DNA of 64,000 bases from Streptomyces scopuliridis RB72. GTDB lineage: Bacteria > Actinomycetota > Actinomycetes > Streptomycetales > Streptomycetaceae. The stretch's first letter is position 1. Every line of letters starts with the position of its first letter. Position numbers and translations under genes: made by a program. The stretch is taken from the NCBI RefSeq assembly GCF_000718095.1, contig NZ_JOEI01000009.1:310001-374000 (forward strand), written 5' to 3'. A model generated the notes under the pieces. That model made no database searches. It was given only the letters and a program-made list of their open reading frames with translations, and had not been told where the DNA came from. This document shows, piece by piece, positions 1 through 9,250 of this stretch.

Positions 1-228
1 CTGCAGCGGCGCCGTGTCGAGCGCGCGATGTCCCTGCTGCGGGAGACCGACCGCAGTGTGACGGACATCTGCTTCCAGGTCGGCTTCGGCAGCCCGGGAA
101 CCTTCAGCCGTACGTTCCGCGCCATCGTCGGCCGGTCACCGAGGGAGTACCGCAAGGAAGCGACGGCCACGAACGTACGGAACGTACCGACGTGCTTCAC
201 GATGGCGTGGACGCGGCCGCACGCCTGA
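1..228 (+). CDS. AraC-family transcriptional regulator, C-terminal fragment (5' end outside window)
   Basis: The reading frame is open from the first base and ends at a stop at 226-228, so only the last 75 residues are present. They contain the second helix-turn-helix of an AraC/XylS DNA-binding domain: the ...VTDICFQVGFGSPGTFSRTFR... stretch (about residues 20-40 of the fragment) followed by the G-R-S-P-R-E-Y-R end motif typical of this family. The sensor domain and true start lie to the left. The next gene encodes a VOC-family protein on the same strand 81 bp downstream. AraC regulators and VOC proteins are often neighbours, but no shared operator is visible here. The tail after the HTH is about 25 residues long and shows no recognisable motif. 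Confidence 0.85.
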   Translation: MQRRRVERAMSLLRETDRSVTDICFQVGFGSPGTFSRTFRAIVGRSPREYRKEATATNVRNVPTCFTMAWTRPHA

Positions 229-309
229 TCGTCCGCACTACTCGCACCGGCCGTCGGCTGAGCAGTTTTGGATAAGTTTTCATCGGGCTCGCTCGGTAGC
301 GTGAGGCAC

Positions 310-720
310 ATGTTCAACGCGATCACGCACTCACAGATCTATGTACTCGACCAGGACAAGGCCCTCGACTTCTACGTCGGCAAGCTCGGCCTGGAGGTCA
401 ACGCCGATGTCGACCTGGGCTTCATGCGCTGGCTCACCGTAAGCGTCCCCGGCCACCCGGAGCGCCAGATCCTGCTGGAGAAGCCGGGCCCTCCGGCGAT
501 GTCCGAGGAGACGGCACAGCAGGTCCGTGAGCTGGTGACCAAGGGCGCGACGGGCGGCTCGCTCATCTTCAGCACGGACGACTGCCGCAAGACGTACGAG
601 GCGCTGCTGGCGCGGGGCGTCGAGTTCACCGAGGAACCCACCGACCGCCCGTACGGAATCGACTGCGGCCTCCGCGACCCCTTCGGCAACAGCATCCGCT
701 TCACGCAGCCGAAGGTCTGA
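310..720 (+). CDS. VOC family (glyoxalase/bleomycin-resistance fold) protein
   Basis: This 136-residue protein begins MFNAITHSQIYVLDQDKAL. It has the two beta-alpha-beta-beta-beta modules expected of a vicinal-oxygen-chelate fold: D-F-Y-V-G-K-L-G-L-E-V in the first, and F-S-T-D-D-C-R-K-T-Y-E-A-L plus D-P-F-G-N-S-I-R-F near the C-terminus. Likely metal positions include the His near residue 7 and the Glu/Asp residues of the second module. An earlier TTG at 268 is in frame, but the ATG at 310 has GTGAGG just upstream and matches the usual family start. VOC proteins range from dioxygenases to antibiotic-binding proteins, so the substrate cannot be assigned. The gene stands alone on this strand and is followed by a 22-bp tandem duplication. 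Confidence 0.85.
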   Translation: MFNAITHSQIYVLDQDKALDFYVGKLGLEVNADVDLGFMRWLTVSVPGHPERQILLEKPGPPAMSEETAQQVRELVTKGATGGSLIFSTDDCRKTYEALLARGVEFTEEPTDRPYGIDCGLRDPFGNSIRFTQPKV

Positions 721-728
721 CCGGGGCA

Positions 729-772
729 GGACCGAGGGGCAGTCGGGTCGGGACCGAGGGGCAGTCGGGTCG
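729..772. repeat. 22-bp perfect tandem duplication
   Basis: The block at 729-750 is repeated exactly at 751-772. It lies just after the VOC stop codon and before the convergent DUF2252 stop. It is GC-rich and has no coding role. It looks like a recent slippage or duplication event. Confidence 0.9.
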
Positions 773-814
773 GGGCGGGCCGGAACGTTCGCACACGGGC
801 GGGGCGCACCCCGA

Positions 815-2230
815 CTACCCCTCCGCCCTCACTCTCCCCTTCCCCACCGCCTCCACCAGCGCCTGGTGGTCGCGTTCGTTCTGGTCCGCGTAGCTCTCCG
901 CGAACTCCGCCAGCGCGGCGTCGAACGCCTCCCCCGCGCCCAGGTACGCGGCGATGGCGATGCGGTCGCCCGAGCGGGCGTGGGCGCGGGCCAGGGTTTC
1001 TCCGCAGAGTTCGCCGAATACCCGCATTCCCCTCGGCACCATGATCTGCGGCACCATGATGCCCTTCCAGTCGTGCAACTGGCGTACGTAGAAGTCCCGT
1101 TGACGGCCGTCGGCCCCCATCACCCGGTCCCAGCCCAAGAAGACGTCGCCGACGGCCTGCATGAGCCGCTGTCCCGCGACCACGCGCTGTCCCTGGTTGT
1201 CGTACTCGCTCTCGCCGACATGCGCGGCGAGCACCGAGTGGTCGGCCTCCTTGGCCTGGAGGATCAGGGGGTCCTCGTCGTCCTTGCCCAGCAGCAGCAG
1301 AATCCAGCAGCGGGTTCCCACACTGCCCACCCCGACCACCTTGCGTGCGATGTCGGCCACCCGGTACTGCCTGAGCAGATGCGCCCGCTCCGTGGACAGG
1401 CTCCGTCCGTACCGTTCGACGAGTGCGTGGAGTTCACGGGAGATCCGGTCCCGCTCGGCGCTCTCCAGCAAGTCGTCGATCGGCACGACCAACGGCGGGT
1501 CGGCCACGAACCGGCGTTCGCCGTCGTGGAGCCGGGTGAGTTTCGCGAATGCCTGGAGGCTGTCCTTGGTACGCGCCTTCGCCATGGCCTTCGACACCCG
1601 CCCCCGGCCCCTCGCGCTCAGCCTCCGGGCCGCCACTCTCTGGAGCTGCTCCGTGTCGGCGCTGTCGTACCACACCGCAAGATTGCCCATGCCCGCGTAG
1701 AGCCGCATCCGCTCGCGGTAGGACCGTACGGCGGCCCGGACGATCTCCGCCCGCTGCTTCGCCGAGTAGCCGTTCTCGCGTCCCGCGATCACCAGGCTCG
1801 CGGCCAGCCGTTTGACGTCCCACTCCCAGGGGCCCGGGAGGGTCTCGTCGAAGTCGTTGATGTCGAACACCAAGCGCCGCTCGGGCGAGCCGAGCAGCCG
1901 GAAGTTCATCAGATGCGCGTCTCCGCACAGCTGCGCCCTGATGCCGGAGGTGGGGGTGGCAGCCAGATCGCCGGCCATGATCGCGGCAGCGCCCCGGTAG
2001 AAGCGGAACGGCGACTCCGTCATGCGTCCGTAGCGGATGGGTATGAGCTCCGGTACGCGCATGGCCGACTGTTCCTCGATCACGTCCACCGGGTCCGGCC
2101 GCTTCTCGACGGGGGTGTACCCGGCGTGGCTGGATCTCGGCGCTCGCTTGCGGGCCGCCCTGCCCCTGTCCGCCCGCTCCCGCGGCGACAAGGGTCGCCT
2201 GTCATCGGAGACTCCGCCGGCCTTGGTCAT
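815..2230 (-). CDS. DUF2252 domain-containing protein
   Basis: This 471-residue cytosolic protein is of the DUF2252 family. The ATG at 2230 is chosen over the GTG at 2239 because GGGAAG lies 8 bases before it. The N-terminal 35 residues are Arg-rich and probably flexible. The core carries the family signature R-F-Y-R-G, then C-G-D-A-H-L-M-N-F followed by F-D-I-N-D-F-D-E (about residues 100-130). This resembles the His/Asp-Asn and metal-Asp arrangement of kinase/APH-fold enzymes, and it is followed by E-W-D-V-K-R-L-A-A-S. The middle contains the family's V-G-V-G-S-V-G-T-R block and the end an alpha-helical tail. The biochemical role of DUF2252 proteins is not established; a kinase-like function is inference. 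The gene is transcribed alone and ends convergently with the VOC gene. Confidence 0.85.
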   Translation of the reverse strand: MTKAGGVSDDRRPLSPRERADRGRAARKRAPRSSHAGYTPVEKRPDPVDVIEEQSAMRVPELIPIRYGRMTESPFRFYRGAAAIMAGDLAATPTSGIRAQLCGDAHLMNFRLLGSPERRLVFDINDFDETLPGPWEWDVKRLAASLVIAGRENGYSAKQRAEIVRAAVRSYRERMRLYAGMGNLAVWYDSADTEQLQRVAARRLSARGRGRVSKAMAKARTKDSLQAFAKLTRLHDGERRFVADPPLVVPIDDLLESAERDRISRELHALVERYGRSLSTERAHLLRQYRVADIARKVVGVGSVGTRCWILLLLGKDDEDPLILQAKEADHSVLAAHVGESEYDNQGQRVVAGQRLMQAVGDVFLGWDRVMGADGRQRDFYVRQLHDWKGIMVPQIMVPRGMRVFGELCGETLARAHARSGDRIAIAAYLGAGEAFDAALAEFAESYADQNERDHQALVEAVGKGRVRAEG

Positions 2231-2657
2231 GGCGTGCACTTCCCGTCCGAGAGTGCGGTGGCGCCGGAGTACGAGGCTGCACCGGCGGTCCCGCCCGGCT
2301 GCCCCCGCCCGCGCTCCTGCCTTCGCCCTACCCGTCTATTATCCGCGGTCCCCTGCCGCCCGCATCCCGGCGTATCCCCGCATCGCCCGCCGATCGGACG
2401 ACGTGCCCTCGGACACCCGGTCCGGCGACAGACGGCACCGCCCCACGACGACCGGAGCGATCGTCGCGGGCATGGGACCGCCCAGGCCGGACCGAGTGCC
2501 CGAGGACGTGAGGGAACCCGCCCCGCGTTCCCGGACCGCGCACACGATGCGACGGGCCCGGACGCGGAGCGAACGCGGGAGACCAGTGTGCCCACAACCG
2601 TTCGGGACACACGGCTGAGCACGAGTTCCGGCAACAGGACTCGCTCCCACTCAGTCT
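2231..2657. other. Intergenic region, no convincing gene
   Basis: This stretch holds the promoter side of the DUF2252 gene and the 3' flank of the lyase gene. Short open frames exist on both strands, but they read as Arg/Pro/Gly-rich composition artefacts with no ribosome binding sites. No RNA gene or strong hairpin was recognised. Confidence 0.5.
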
Positions 2658-3893
2658 TCAGGAAGGGTTGCTCGCGTTCGTCAGTGTCTCCCAGGCCACG
2701 AACAGATTGTTCGTCCCCGACGGCCGCTGCTGCTCCGTGAGCCGCTGCGTGTTGGTCATCGCGTAGCCCAGCCGCGTGTTGAGCGCGTTGTAGCCGACCT
2801 CGGTGATCGGTCCGAGGCCGCGCGTCACACTGCCGCCGCAGAGCGAGGACGGTACGGGCTCGGCCTGGATCTCGTACTTGGCCTGGAAGCCCAGCGCCTG
2901 CCGCAGCCGCTCGCCCACCTGCGGGAACAGGTCCTGGCCCTGGAGCCGCGCGGTCTCGTAGACATGGCCGACGGACGAGATGCCGTAGCCGGTGTGCACG
3001 AAGTCGCGGCAGGTCTCCTGGGTCAGCCCGGTCATGAAGGTCCCCTGGCCCTGCCAGTAACTGACGATCTTGTCGCGGGTGTTGAGGTTCTGGCTCGGAA
3101 CGGTCTTGGGCAGCGCGCCGTCGGAGGCGAGATAGATGTAGGCGGGCACGCGGACGAGGTACTTGCTGATCGCCTTGTCGTAGCTCGCCCCGTCGTCGAG
3201 GAAGACGGAGATGCTGACCGCCGCCTCCATCATCGTCAGCTCCCAATTGCCGTTGGAGTTGGAGCCGTTGATGATCTCGGGCAGATAGACCGTGCGCAGC
3301 ATCGTGCTGAACCGGCCGGCGTTCGGCCAGTTCCCGTACACATGCTTGATGATCTCGGCGGCCTTGGGCCACGAGGATCCGGCCCATCCGGTCTGGAGCG
3401 GGGCATTGCTGTTGGTGTGGTCCTGGATGGAGCCGGACCAGGCGTCCATGAGCTGGATCGCCTTCTGCGCGTAGCGGTCGTCGCGGGTGATGTACCAGGC
3501 GAGGGCGTCCGTATACGCGGCGATCGCGTCCTCGCGCTCGTCCGTACAGCCGTTGTTGGGGTTGGAGTACGAGCCGCACTCGACGATCGCGCGTGGCTTG
3601 GCCGTACGCGAGAGGCTGGCGTACTTGCCGGCCATCATCTGGTCGTAGGCGCTCTTCCAGGGCTGCGCCCCGGCCTGCACCTTGCCGCGGATGAAGTCGA
3701 GTTGGGCGGTGTTGAGGTTCACCCCGGGGTGGGTGAAGTTGGCCGGCGCGGCGGCGACCGCGGCGGTGGCGGGCCTGGCCGGTGCGGCGTCCGGCGCCTT
3801 CTCGGCGGAGGCGGGGGTCATGAAGGCGGCGGCGAGTACGCCGGCGAGGGCGGTGGCGAGTCCGAGGACTCGGGGGATGGATCCGGGGCGCAT
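2658..3893 (-). CDS. Secreted alginate lyase family protein (PL5-like)
   Basis: This 411-residue exported protein starts at the ATG at 3893, directly at the signal peptide. The start is followed by R-P-G-S-I-P-R, a hydrophobic stretch of about 22 residues and an A-S-A cleavage site near residue 30; the longer frame upstream adds only non-family residues. The mature part shows the alpha/alpha-barrel lyase pattern: H-P-G-V-N-L-N-T-A-Q-L-D-F-I near the N-terminus, A-A-Y-T-D-A-L-A-W-Y-I-T and H-T-N-S-N-A-P-L-Q-T-G-W in the middle, and N-G-S-N-S-N-G-N-W-E-L-T-M-M-E-A, the likely catalytic-groove segment. The family cleaves uronic-acid polysaccharides by beta-elimination; the true substrate is unknown. 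The gene is alone and leftward. Repeated GTTGAG/CTCAAC hexamers (3925-3985) upstream may be regulator sites. Confidence 0.82.
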   Translation of the reverse strand: MRPGSIPRVLGLATALAGVLAAAFMTPASAEKAPDAAPARPATAAVAAAPANFTHPGVNLNTAQLDFIRGKVQAGAQPWKSAYDQMMAGKYASLSRTAKPRAIVECGSYSNPNNGCTDEREDAIAAYTDALAWYITRDDRYAQKAIQLMDAWSGSIQDHTNSNAPLQTGWAGSSWPKAAEIIKHVYGNWPNAGRFSTMLRTVYLPEIINGSNSNGNWELTMMEAAVSISVFLDDGASYDKAISKYLVRVPAYIYLASDGALPKTVPSQNLNTRDKIVSYWQGQGTFMTGLTQETCRDFVHTGYGISSVGHVYETARLQGQDLFPQVGERLRQALGFQAKYEIQAEPVPSSLCGGSVTRGLGPITEVGYNALNTRLGYAMTNTQRLTEQQRPSGTNNLFVAWETLTNASNPS

Positions 3894-4084
3894 GTGGGGG
3901 TGCCTTCCGGTCGCTGGACGTTCCTCAACTCGATTCACCCACATGAACGCGGGGTTGAGTTGTGAACCAGTTGTTGAGTGAGGAACGTAGAACCATCCCA
4001 TGGACACGTCAAGGTCTGGACCAATGAGGATCCATGGGGCGGTGCGAGGCGGTTGGGCAGCGGCCCCCCAACGGGCAGCGCGAA

Positions 4085-4112
4085 GGGCCGGACACCCGAA
4101 GATGTCCGGCCC
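4085..4112 (-). terminator. Hairpin downstream of glgP
   Basis: Ten-base arms GGGCCGGACA (4085-4094) and TGTCCGGCCC (4103-4112) flank an 8-base loop. They lie just past the glgP stop codon. No T-run follows, as is usual in Streptomyces. Confidence 0.75.
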
Positions 4113-4146
4113 CTCGCGCTCGGCCCTCGGCGCATCCGCACCTGCC

Positions 4147-6729
4147 TCACCGCATCAGCACGCCCGCGCCCTCCCCCGTCGCCTCCGTCGGCAGCGCGAC
4201 CAGCCCCAGATCCGCGCTGGTGGCGAGCAGCGGATGGGCCGGCAGCACCCGGACCGTATAGCCGTACGGGCCCGTACGGTCCAGGGCGAGCGGGCCCTCG
4301 TACACCCAGCGGCCGTCCAGATCGGGCCCGCCGGCCGGCTTGAGCGGGAAGGTCTGGGCGTCCACGATCGTGTCGTCGGAGCCCACCCTCCCCGCGACCG
4401 CCTGCACTTCCACGTCCTCCGGGCGCAGTTCGCCGAGGCCGACACTCACCCGCAGCGAGAGCGTGGAGCCCAGCTCGGCGCCGCCGCCCGCCCCGCCGCC
4501 GACGCCGGTCGCCGCGACCGCCTCGACATGGTCGACCGACACATACGGCCAGAGCGTGCGTGTGCGGTACTTCCAGGACGCCAGCTCCACGGCGGTGTCG
4601 GCGTCCAGTGCGCGATGGGCGGCGGCGGCCGGGGTGTAGAGCCGCTCCACATACTCACGCACCATCCGTCCCGCGAGCACCTTCGGCCCGAGCGACACCA
4701 GCGTGCGCCGGACCATCTCGATCCAGCGGTCCGGCAGTCCGCTTCCGCCTCGGTCGTAGAAGCGGGGCGCGACGCGGTCCTCGATCAGTTCGTAGAGGGC
4801 GTTCGCCTCCAGTTCGTCCCGGCGGTTCTCGTCGGCGGACGAGCCGTCGGCGGTGGGGATGGCCCAGCCGAAGTCCGGTTCGAACCACTCGTCCCACCAG
4901 CCGTCCAGGACCGACAGGTTGAGACAGCCGTTGAGGGCGGCCTTCATTCCGCTGGTGCCGCACGCCTCCAGGGGCCGCAGCGGATTGTTCAGCCAGACGT
5001 CGCAGCCGGGATAGAGCTTCTGGGCCATGCCCATCCCGTAGTCGGGCAGGAAGACGATGCGGTGCCGCACCCGCGGATCGTCGGCGAACCGCACCAGCTC
5101 CCGCACCAGCCGCTTGCCGCCGTCGTCCGCCGGATGGGCCTTGCCCGCGACGACGATCTGGATCGGCCGCTCGGGGTGGAGCAGCAGCTCGGTCAGCCGC
5201 TCGCGGTCGCGCAGCATGAGCGTGAGGCGTTTGTACGAGGGGACCCGGCGGGCGAAGCCGATGGTGAGGACGTCCGGGTCGAGGACGCCGTCGATCCAGC
5301 CCAGCTCGGCGGCCTCGGCACCGCGCTGGCGCCAGGAGGCGTGCAGGCGCGTGCGTACCTCGGTCACCAACTGCTCGCGCAGGGCGCGCCGTACGGCCCA
5401 GACCTCGGCGTCGGGCACGTGCTCGGGGTCGCCGAGACGGGCCATCTCGGGAGCCACCCAGGTCGGTGCGTGCACCCCGTTGGTCACGGAGGTGATGGGC
5501 ACCTCCGACGGGTCGAAGCCGGGCCAGAGCCCGGCGAACATCTGGCGGCTGACGGCGCCGTGCAGGGTGGAGACGCCGTTGGCGCGCTGGGCGAGCCGCA
5601 ACCCCATCGCGGCCATGTTGAAGAGGTTCGGCTCGCCGCCGGGGTAGGTCTCCATGCCGAGGCCGAGGACGCGCTCGGCGGGCACACCGGGCAGTTCGCC
5701 GTCCTCCCCGAAGTGGCGGGCCACCAGTTCGCGGTCGAAGCGGTCGATCCCGGCGGGCACCGGGGTGTGGGTGGTGAAGACCGTGCCGGCCCGGACGGCT
5801 TCCAGGGACGCCTCGAATCCGAGGCCGGTCGCCACCAGCTCGCGGATGCGCTCCAGGCCGAGGAATCCGGCATGTCCCTCGTTGGTGTGGAACACCTCGG
5901 GACCGGGGTGGCCGGTGAGCCGGCAGTACGTACGGACCGCCCGGACCCCGCCGATGCCGAGCAGCATCTCCTGGAGCAGGCGGTGTTCGCTGCCGCCGCC
6001 GTACAGCCGGTCGGTGACCTCGCGTTCGCCCGGACCGTTCTCCTCGACGTCCGAGTCGAGCATCAGCAGCGGGACCCGTCCGACCTGCGCCTGCCAGACG
6101 CAGGCGCGCAGCGAGCGCTGCCCCGGGAGGGTGAGGACGATCTGCGCGGGGGTGCCGTCCGGCTCGCGCAGCAGGGTGACCGGGAGTTCGTTGGGGTCGA
6201 GGAGCGGATACTGCTCCTGCTGCCAGCCGTCCCGGGAGAGCGACTGGCGGAAGTAGCCGTGCCGGTAGAGCAGCCCGACGCCGATCAGCGGTACGCCGAG
6301 ATCGCTGGCGGCCTTGAGATGGTCACCGGCGAGGATGCCGAGCCCGCCGGAGTACTGCGGCAGGGCCGCGGTGACCCCGAACTCCGGCGAGAAGTAGCCA
6401 ATGGCCGCGGGCAGCTCGGCGCCCTGGCCCGCGCGCTCCTGGTACCAGCGCTCGCCGCGCAGATAGGTGTCGAGGCCGGCCGCGGCGGCGGTCAGCCGGT
6501 CCAGGAAGGGACGGTCCCCGGCCAGCTCGGCGAGGCGCGCGGCGGACACCGCCCCGAGCAGCCGTACGGGGTCGCGGCCGGTGGCCCGCCAGCCGGCGGG
6601 GTCGACGGATTCGAAGAGCTCACGGGTCTCGGTATGCCAGGACCAGCGCAGATTGCGGGCGAGGTCGCTGAGCGGTTGAAGTGGTTCGGGCAGGACGGGG
6701 CGGACGGTGAACCGACGGATTGCCTTCAC
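4147..6729 (-). CDS. glgP: Alpha-glucan phosphorylase
   Basis: GlgP (860 aa) phosphorolyses alpha-1,4-glucan to glucose-1-phosphate and uses pyridoxal phosphate. The GTG at 6729 (V-K-A-I-R-R-F-T-V-R-P) is preferred to the upstream ATG at 6846: it has AAGGTGG five bases before it and gives the standard actinobacterial N-terminus. Visible family blocks are Y-F-S-P-E-F-G...Q-Y-S-G-G-L-G-I-L-A-G-D-H near residues 110-135, the H-T-N-E-G-H motif, R-R-V-P-S-Y-K-R, and E-A-C-G-T-S-G-M-K-A-A-L-N-G at about residue 595. In the last, the Lys is the expected PLP-binding residue. The C-terminal 120 residues form a beta-rich extra domain seen in the long GlgP subtype. The gene is divergent from glgE across 367 bp and acts in the same polymer cycle, degrading what GlgE and GlgB build. 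Confidence 0.95.
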   Translation of the reverse strand: MKAIRRFTVRPVLPEPLQPLSDLARNLRWSWHTETRELFESVDPAGWRATGRDPVRLLGAVSAARLAELAGDRPFLDRLTAAAAGLDTYLRGERWYQERAGQGAELPAAIGYFSPEFGVTAALPQYSGGLGILAGDHLKAASDLGVPLIGVGLLYRHGYFRQSLSRDGWQQEQYPLLDPNELPVTLLREPDGTPAQIVLTLPGQRSLRACVWQAQVGRVPLLMLDSDVEENGPGEREVTDRLYGGGSEHRLLQEMLLGIGGVRAVRTYCRLTGHPGPEVFHTNEGHAGFLGLERIRELVATGLGFEASLEAVRAGTVFTTHTPVPAGIDRFDRELVARHFGEDGELPGVPAERVLGLGMETYPGGEPNLFNMAAMGLRLAQRANGVSTLHGAVSRQMFAGLWPGFDPSEVPITSVTNGVHAPTWVAPEMARLGDPEHVPDAEVWAVRRALREQLVTEVRTRLHASWRQRGAEAAELGWIDGVLDPDVLTIGFARRVPSYKRLTLMLRDRERLTELLLHPERPIQIVVAGKAHPADDGGKRLVRELVRFADDPRVRHRIVFLPDYGMGMAQKLYPGCDVWLNNPLRPLEACGTSGMKAALNGCLNLSVLDGWWDEWFEPDFGWAIPTADGSSADENRRDELEANALYELIEDRVAPRFYDRGGSGLPDRWIEMVRRTLVSLGPKVLAGRMVREYVERLYTPAAAAHRALDADTAVELASWKYRTRTLWPYVSVDHVEAVAATGVGGGAGGGAELGSTLSLRVSVGLGELRPEDVEVQAVAGRVGSDDTIVDAQTFPLKPAGGPDLDGRWVYEGPLALDRTGPYGYTVRVLPAHPLLATSADLGLVALPTEATGEGAGVLMR

Positions 6730-7096
6730 GTGTTCCACCTTCGCAGGGGACATACGAGCCACAGGGGACGCACCACGTTGTGCGACCCGCCGTCCCTTTG
6801 ACGGTAGCCCCACCTCACCCTCCGCAACCACGGCGCACACGCGCACTCACCCGGGGGTGTCCGCGCCCTGCCCCCCAATTCATGGCCTGAACCTTGCCGT
6901 TAGTGATCGTGCGCCCGGGTGGTTCTTGTACGCCGCAGTAGTTAACAATCCGCCGGATTGCCCACCCGAAAAGAGTGGGAAGGCTCCCCCGGTACACCCG
7001 GCACATACGCATGCTCATCGCACCGCACACGAGCGCGTCCCCACACAATTGAGGACGATTCCAGCGCTATTCGAGTGAACGCGGACAGGAGCGGCC
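6730..7096. promoter_or_regulatory. Divergent glgP/glgE control region
   Basis: This 367-bp gap between two divergent start codons must hold both promoters. It is less GC-rich than its flanks, with AGTTAACAAT around 6940-6950 and TTAGTGATCG near 6900. I could not fix a confident -35/-10 pair by eye. Open frames across it are not gene-like. The glgE ribosome binding site AGGAG is at 7087-7091. Confidence 0.5.
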
Positions 7097-9250
7097 ATGC
7101 CCGCAGCCTCCCAGTCGTCTACCGAGCAGCTACAAAGAACATCAAAACCTCGCAAAGACAGCAGATCTTTCGACGGAACGAGCTCCACCGAACCCGCACC
7201 ACCCGCCCTGCCTGTCACGCCCGCACAGCCCTCAGGTGATCCAGTGAAACCGCTGATTGGTCGCATTCCCGTCCTGGACGTACGCCCGCTCGTCGACTGC
7301 GGCAGACGCCCCGCGAAGGCGGTGAGCGGTGAGTCCTTCCAGGTCACCGCGACCGTCTTCCGCGAGGGTCATGACGCCGTCGCGGCCAACGTCGTCCTCA
7401 TGGACCCCAGTGGCCGCCCCGGCCCCTGGACCCCAATGCGTGAACTCGCCCCCGGCACCGACCGCTGGGGCGCGGAGGTCACGCCCACCGAGGAAGGCCG
7501 CTGGACCTACACCGTCGAGGCGTGGAGCGACCCGGTCGCCACCTGGCGCCACGCCGCGAACATCAAGATCCCGGCAGCCGCCGACGAGCACGACATCGCC
7601 CTGGTCCTCGCGGAGGGCGCCGCGCTGTACGAGCGGGCCGCCGACGGCGTACCGAAACGTGACGGCCGAGAGGCCGTGCTCGCCGCCGCGGACACCCTGC
7701 GTGACGAGACGCTGCCCGCGCGGGCCCGGCTCGACGCCGCGCTCGCCCCCGAGGTCGACGCCGCCCTCTCCCGCCATCCGCTGCGCGATCTGGTCAGCTC
7801 CTCGCGCCCCGCTCCGCTGCTGGTGGAGCGCGGGCGGGCCCTCTTCGGCTCGTGGTACGAGCTGTTCCCGCGCTCGGAGGGCGCGGTCGTCAAGAAGGGC
7901 GAGCCGCCGGTGAGCGGCACGTTCAGGACGGCGGCCGAACGGCTGCCCGCCGTCGCCGCGATGGGCTTCGACGTCGTGTATCTCCCGCCGGTCCACCCCA
8001 TCGGCACCACACACCGCAAGGGCCCCAACAACTCCCTCACCCCCGCCGCCGGGGATGTCGGTGTGCCCTGGGCGATCGGCTCGGCCGACGGCGGCCATGA
8101 CGCGATCCACCCCGATCTGGGCACGATCGAGGACTTCGACCACTTCGTGGAGACGGCCCGCACGCTGCGGATGGAGGTCGCGCTCGACTTCGCGCTCCAG
8201 TGCTCCCCCGACCACCCCTGGGTCACGAAGCACCCCGAGTGGTTCCACCACCGCGCGGACGGCTCCATCGCCTACGCGGAGAATCCGCCGAAGAAGTACC
8301 AGGACATCTATCCGATCGCCTTCGACAGCGATCTGCGCGGTCTGGTCCGGGAGACCAGCCGGATCCTGCGCTACTGGATGGCCCACGGCGTACGGATCTT
8401 CCGCGTCGACAATCCGCACACGAAGCCGGTGCTCTTCTGGGAGAAGGTCATCGCGAACATCAACCGCACCGACCCCGATGTCATCTTCCTGGCCGAGGCG
8501 TTCACCCGGCCCGCGATGATGCACACGCTCGGCGCGATCGGCTTCCAGCAGTCGTACACGTACTTCACCTGGCGGAACACGAAGCAGGAGCTCACCGACT
8601 ATCTGACGGAGCTGTCGGGTGAGTCCGCCGCGTACATGCGGCCGAATCTCTTCGTCAACACGCCCGACATCCTGCACGCCTATCTTCAGGAGGGCGGGCG
8701 GCCGGCCTTCGAGGTACGGGCCGTGCTGGCCGCCACGATGGCGCCCGCCTGGGGTGTCTACGCGGGATACGAACTCTGCGAGAACACCCCCGCGAAGCCC
8801 GGCAGCGAGGAGTACCTTGACTCGGAGAAATACCAGCTGCGGCCCCGGGACTGGGAAGCGGCCGAACGCGAGGGCCGCACCATCGCCCCGCTGATCACCG
8901 CGCTCAACCGGATCAGACGGCGGCACCCCGCCCTGCAGCAGCTGCGCGACATCCACTTCCACCACGCCGACAACGACGCGGTCGTCGCGTACAGCAAACG
9001 GTCGGGTACGAACATCGTTCTGGTGGTCGTCAACCTCGACCCTCACCACACCCAGGAGGCGACGGTCTCGTTGGACATGGAGCGGCTCGGCCTCGACCGG
9101 CACGAGACCGTCCCGGTGCGCGACGAGCTCACCGGCGAGACCTATCACTGGGGCAGAGCCACCTACGTGCGCCTAGAGCCGGGCGTCACGCCCGCGCATG
9201 TCGTGGTTCTGCGACCGTCCCCGCCGATCGGAGGGTCACCCACATCATGA
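7097..9250 (+). CDS. glgE: Alpha-1,4-glucan:maltose-1-phosphate maltosyltransferase
   Basis: GlgE (717 aa) is a GH13_3 enzyme that transfers maltosyl units from alpha-maltose-1-phosphate to linear glucan. An N-terminal beta domain ([10 protein letters not shown]...P-W-T-P-M-R-E-L) precedes the TIM barrel. The catalytic residues are visible: nucleophile Asp in [10 protein letters not shown] (about residue 437), acid Glu in F-L-A-E-A-F-T-R-P (about 465), and the third Asp in N-T-P-D-I-L-H (about 521). The ATG at 7097 has AGGAG five bases upstream and adds about 40 low-complexity residues compared with the GlgE proteins I know. An in-frame GTG at 7244 with AGGTGA is a possible alternative. The stop overlaps the treS start as ATGA, so the two genes are translationally coupled. 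Substrate supply comes from the TreS/Pep2 genes downstream. Confidence 0.96.
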   Translation: MPAASQSSTEQLQRTSKPRKDSRSFDGTSSTEPAPPALPVTPAQPSGDPVKPLIGRIPVLDVRPLVDCGRRPAKAVSGESFQVTATVFREGHDAVAANVVLMDPSGRPGPWTPMRELAPGTDRWGAEVTPTEEGRWTYTVEAWSDPVATWRHAANIKIPAAADEHDIALVLAEGAALYERAADGVPKRDGREAVLAAADTLRDETLPARARLDAALAPEVDAALSRHPLRDLVSSSRPAPLLVERGRALFGSWYELFPRSEGAVVKKGEPPVSGTFRTAAERLPAVAAMGFDVVYLPPVHPIGTTHRKGPNNSLTPAAGDVGVPWAIGSADGGHDAIHPDLGTIEDFDHFVETARTLRMEVALDFALQCSPDHPWVTKHPEWFHHRADGSIAYAENPPKKYQDIYPIAFDSDLRGLVRETSRILRYWMAHGVRIFRVDNPHTKPVLFWEKVIANINRTDPDVIFLAEAFTRPAMMHTLGAIGFQQSYTYFTWRNTKQELTDYLTELSGESAAYMRPNLFVNTPDILHAYLQEGGRPAFEVRAVLAATMAPAWGVYAGYELCENTPAKPGSEEYLDSEKYQLRPRDWEAAEREGRTIAPLITALNRIRRRHPALQQLRDIHFHHADNDAVVAYSKRSGTNIVLVVVNLDPHHTQEATVSLDMERLGLDRHETVPVRDELTGETYHWGRATYVRLEPGVTPAHVVVLRPSPPIGGSPTS

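Noticed and set aside
2328..2650. Overlapping 94- and 103-codon minus-strand frames upstream of the lyase gene
   Set aside because: Two different frames are equally open, both Arg/Gly/Pro-rich, with no start signals; composition artefact.
4000..6801. A 933-codon open frame on the plus strand opposite glgP
   Set aside because: It is antisense to a clear phosphorylase gene and has the Arg/Gly/Val/His-rich composition produced by GC-rich codon thirds; no domain or ribosome site.
7232..9148. A 638-codon antisense frame over glgE
   Set aside because: This is a mirror of the glgE coding pattern; the plus-strand protein has all GH13 catalytic residues.
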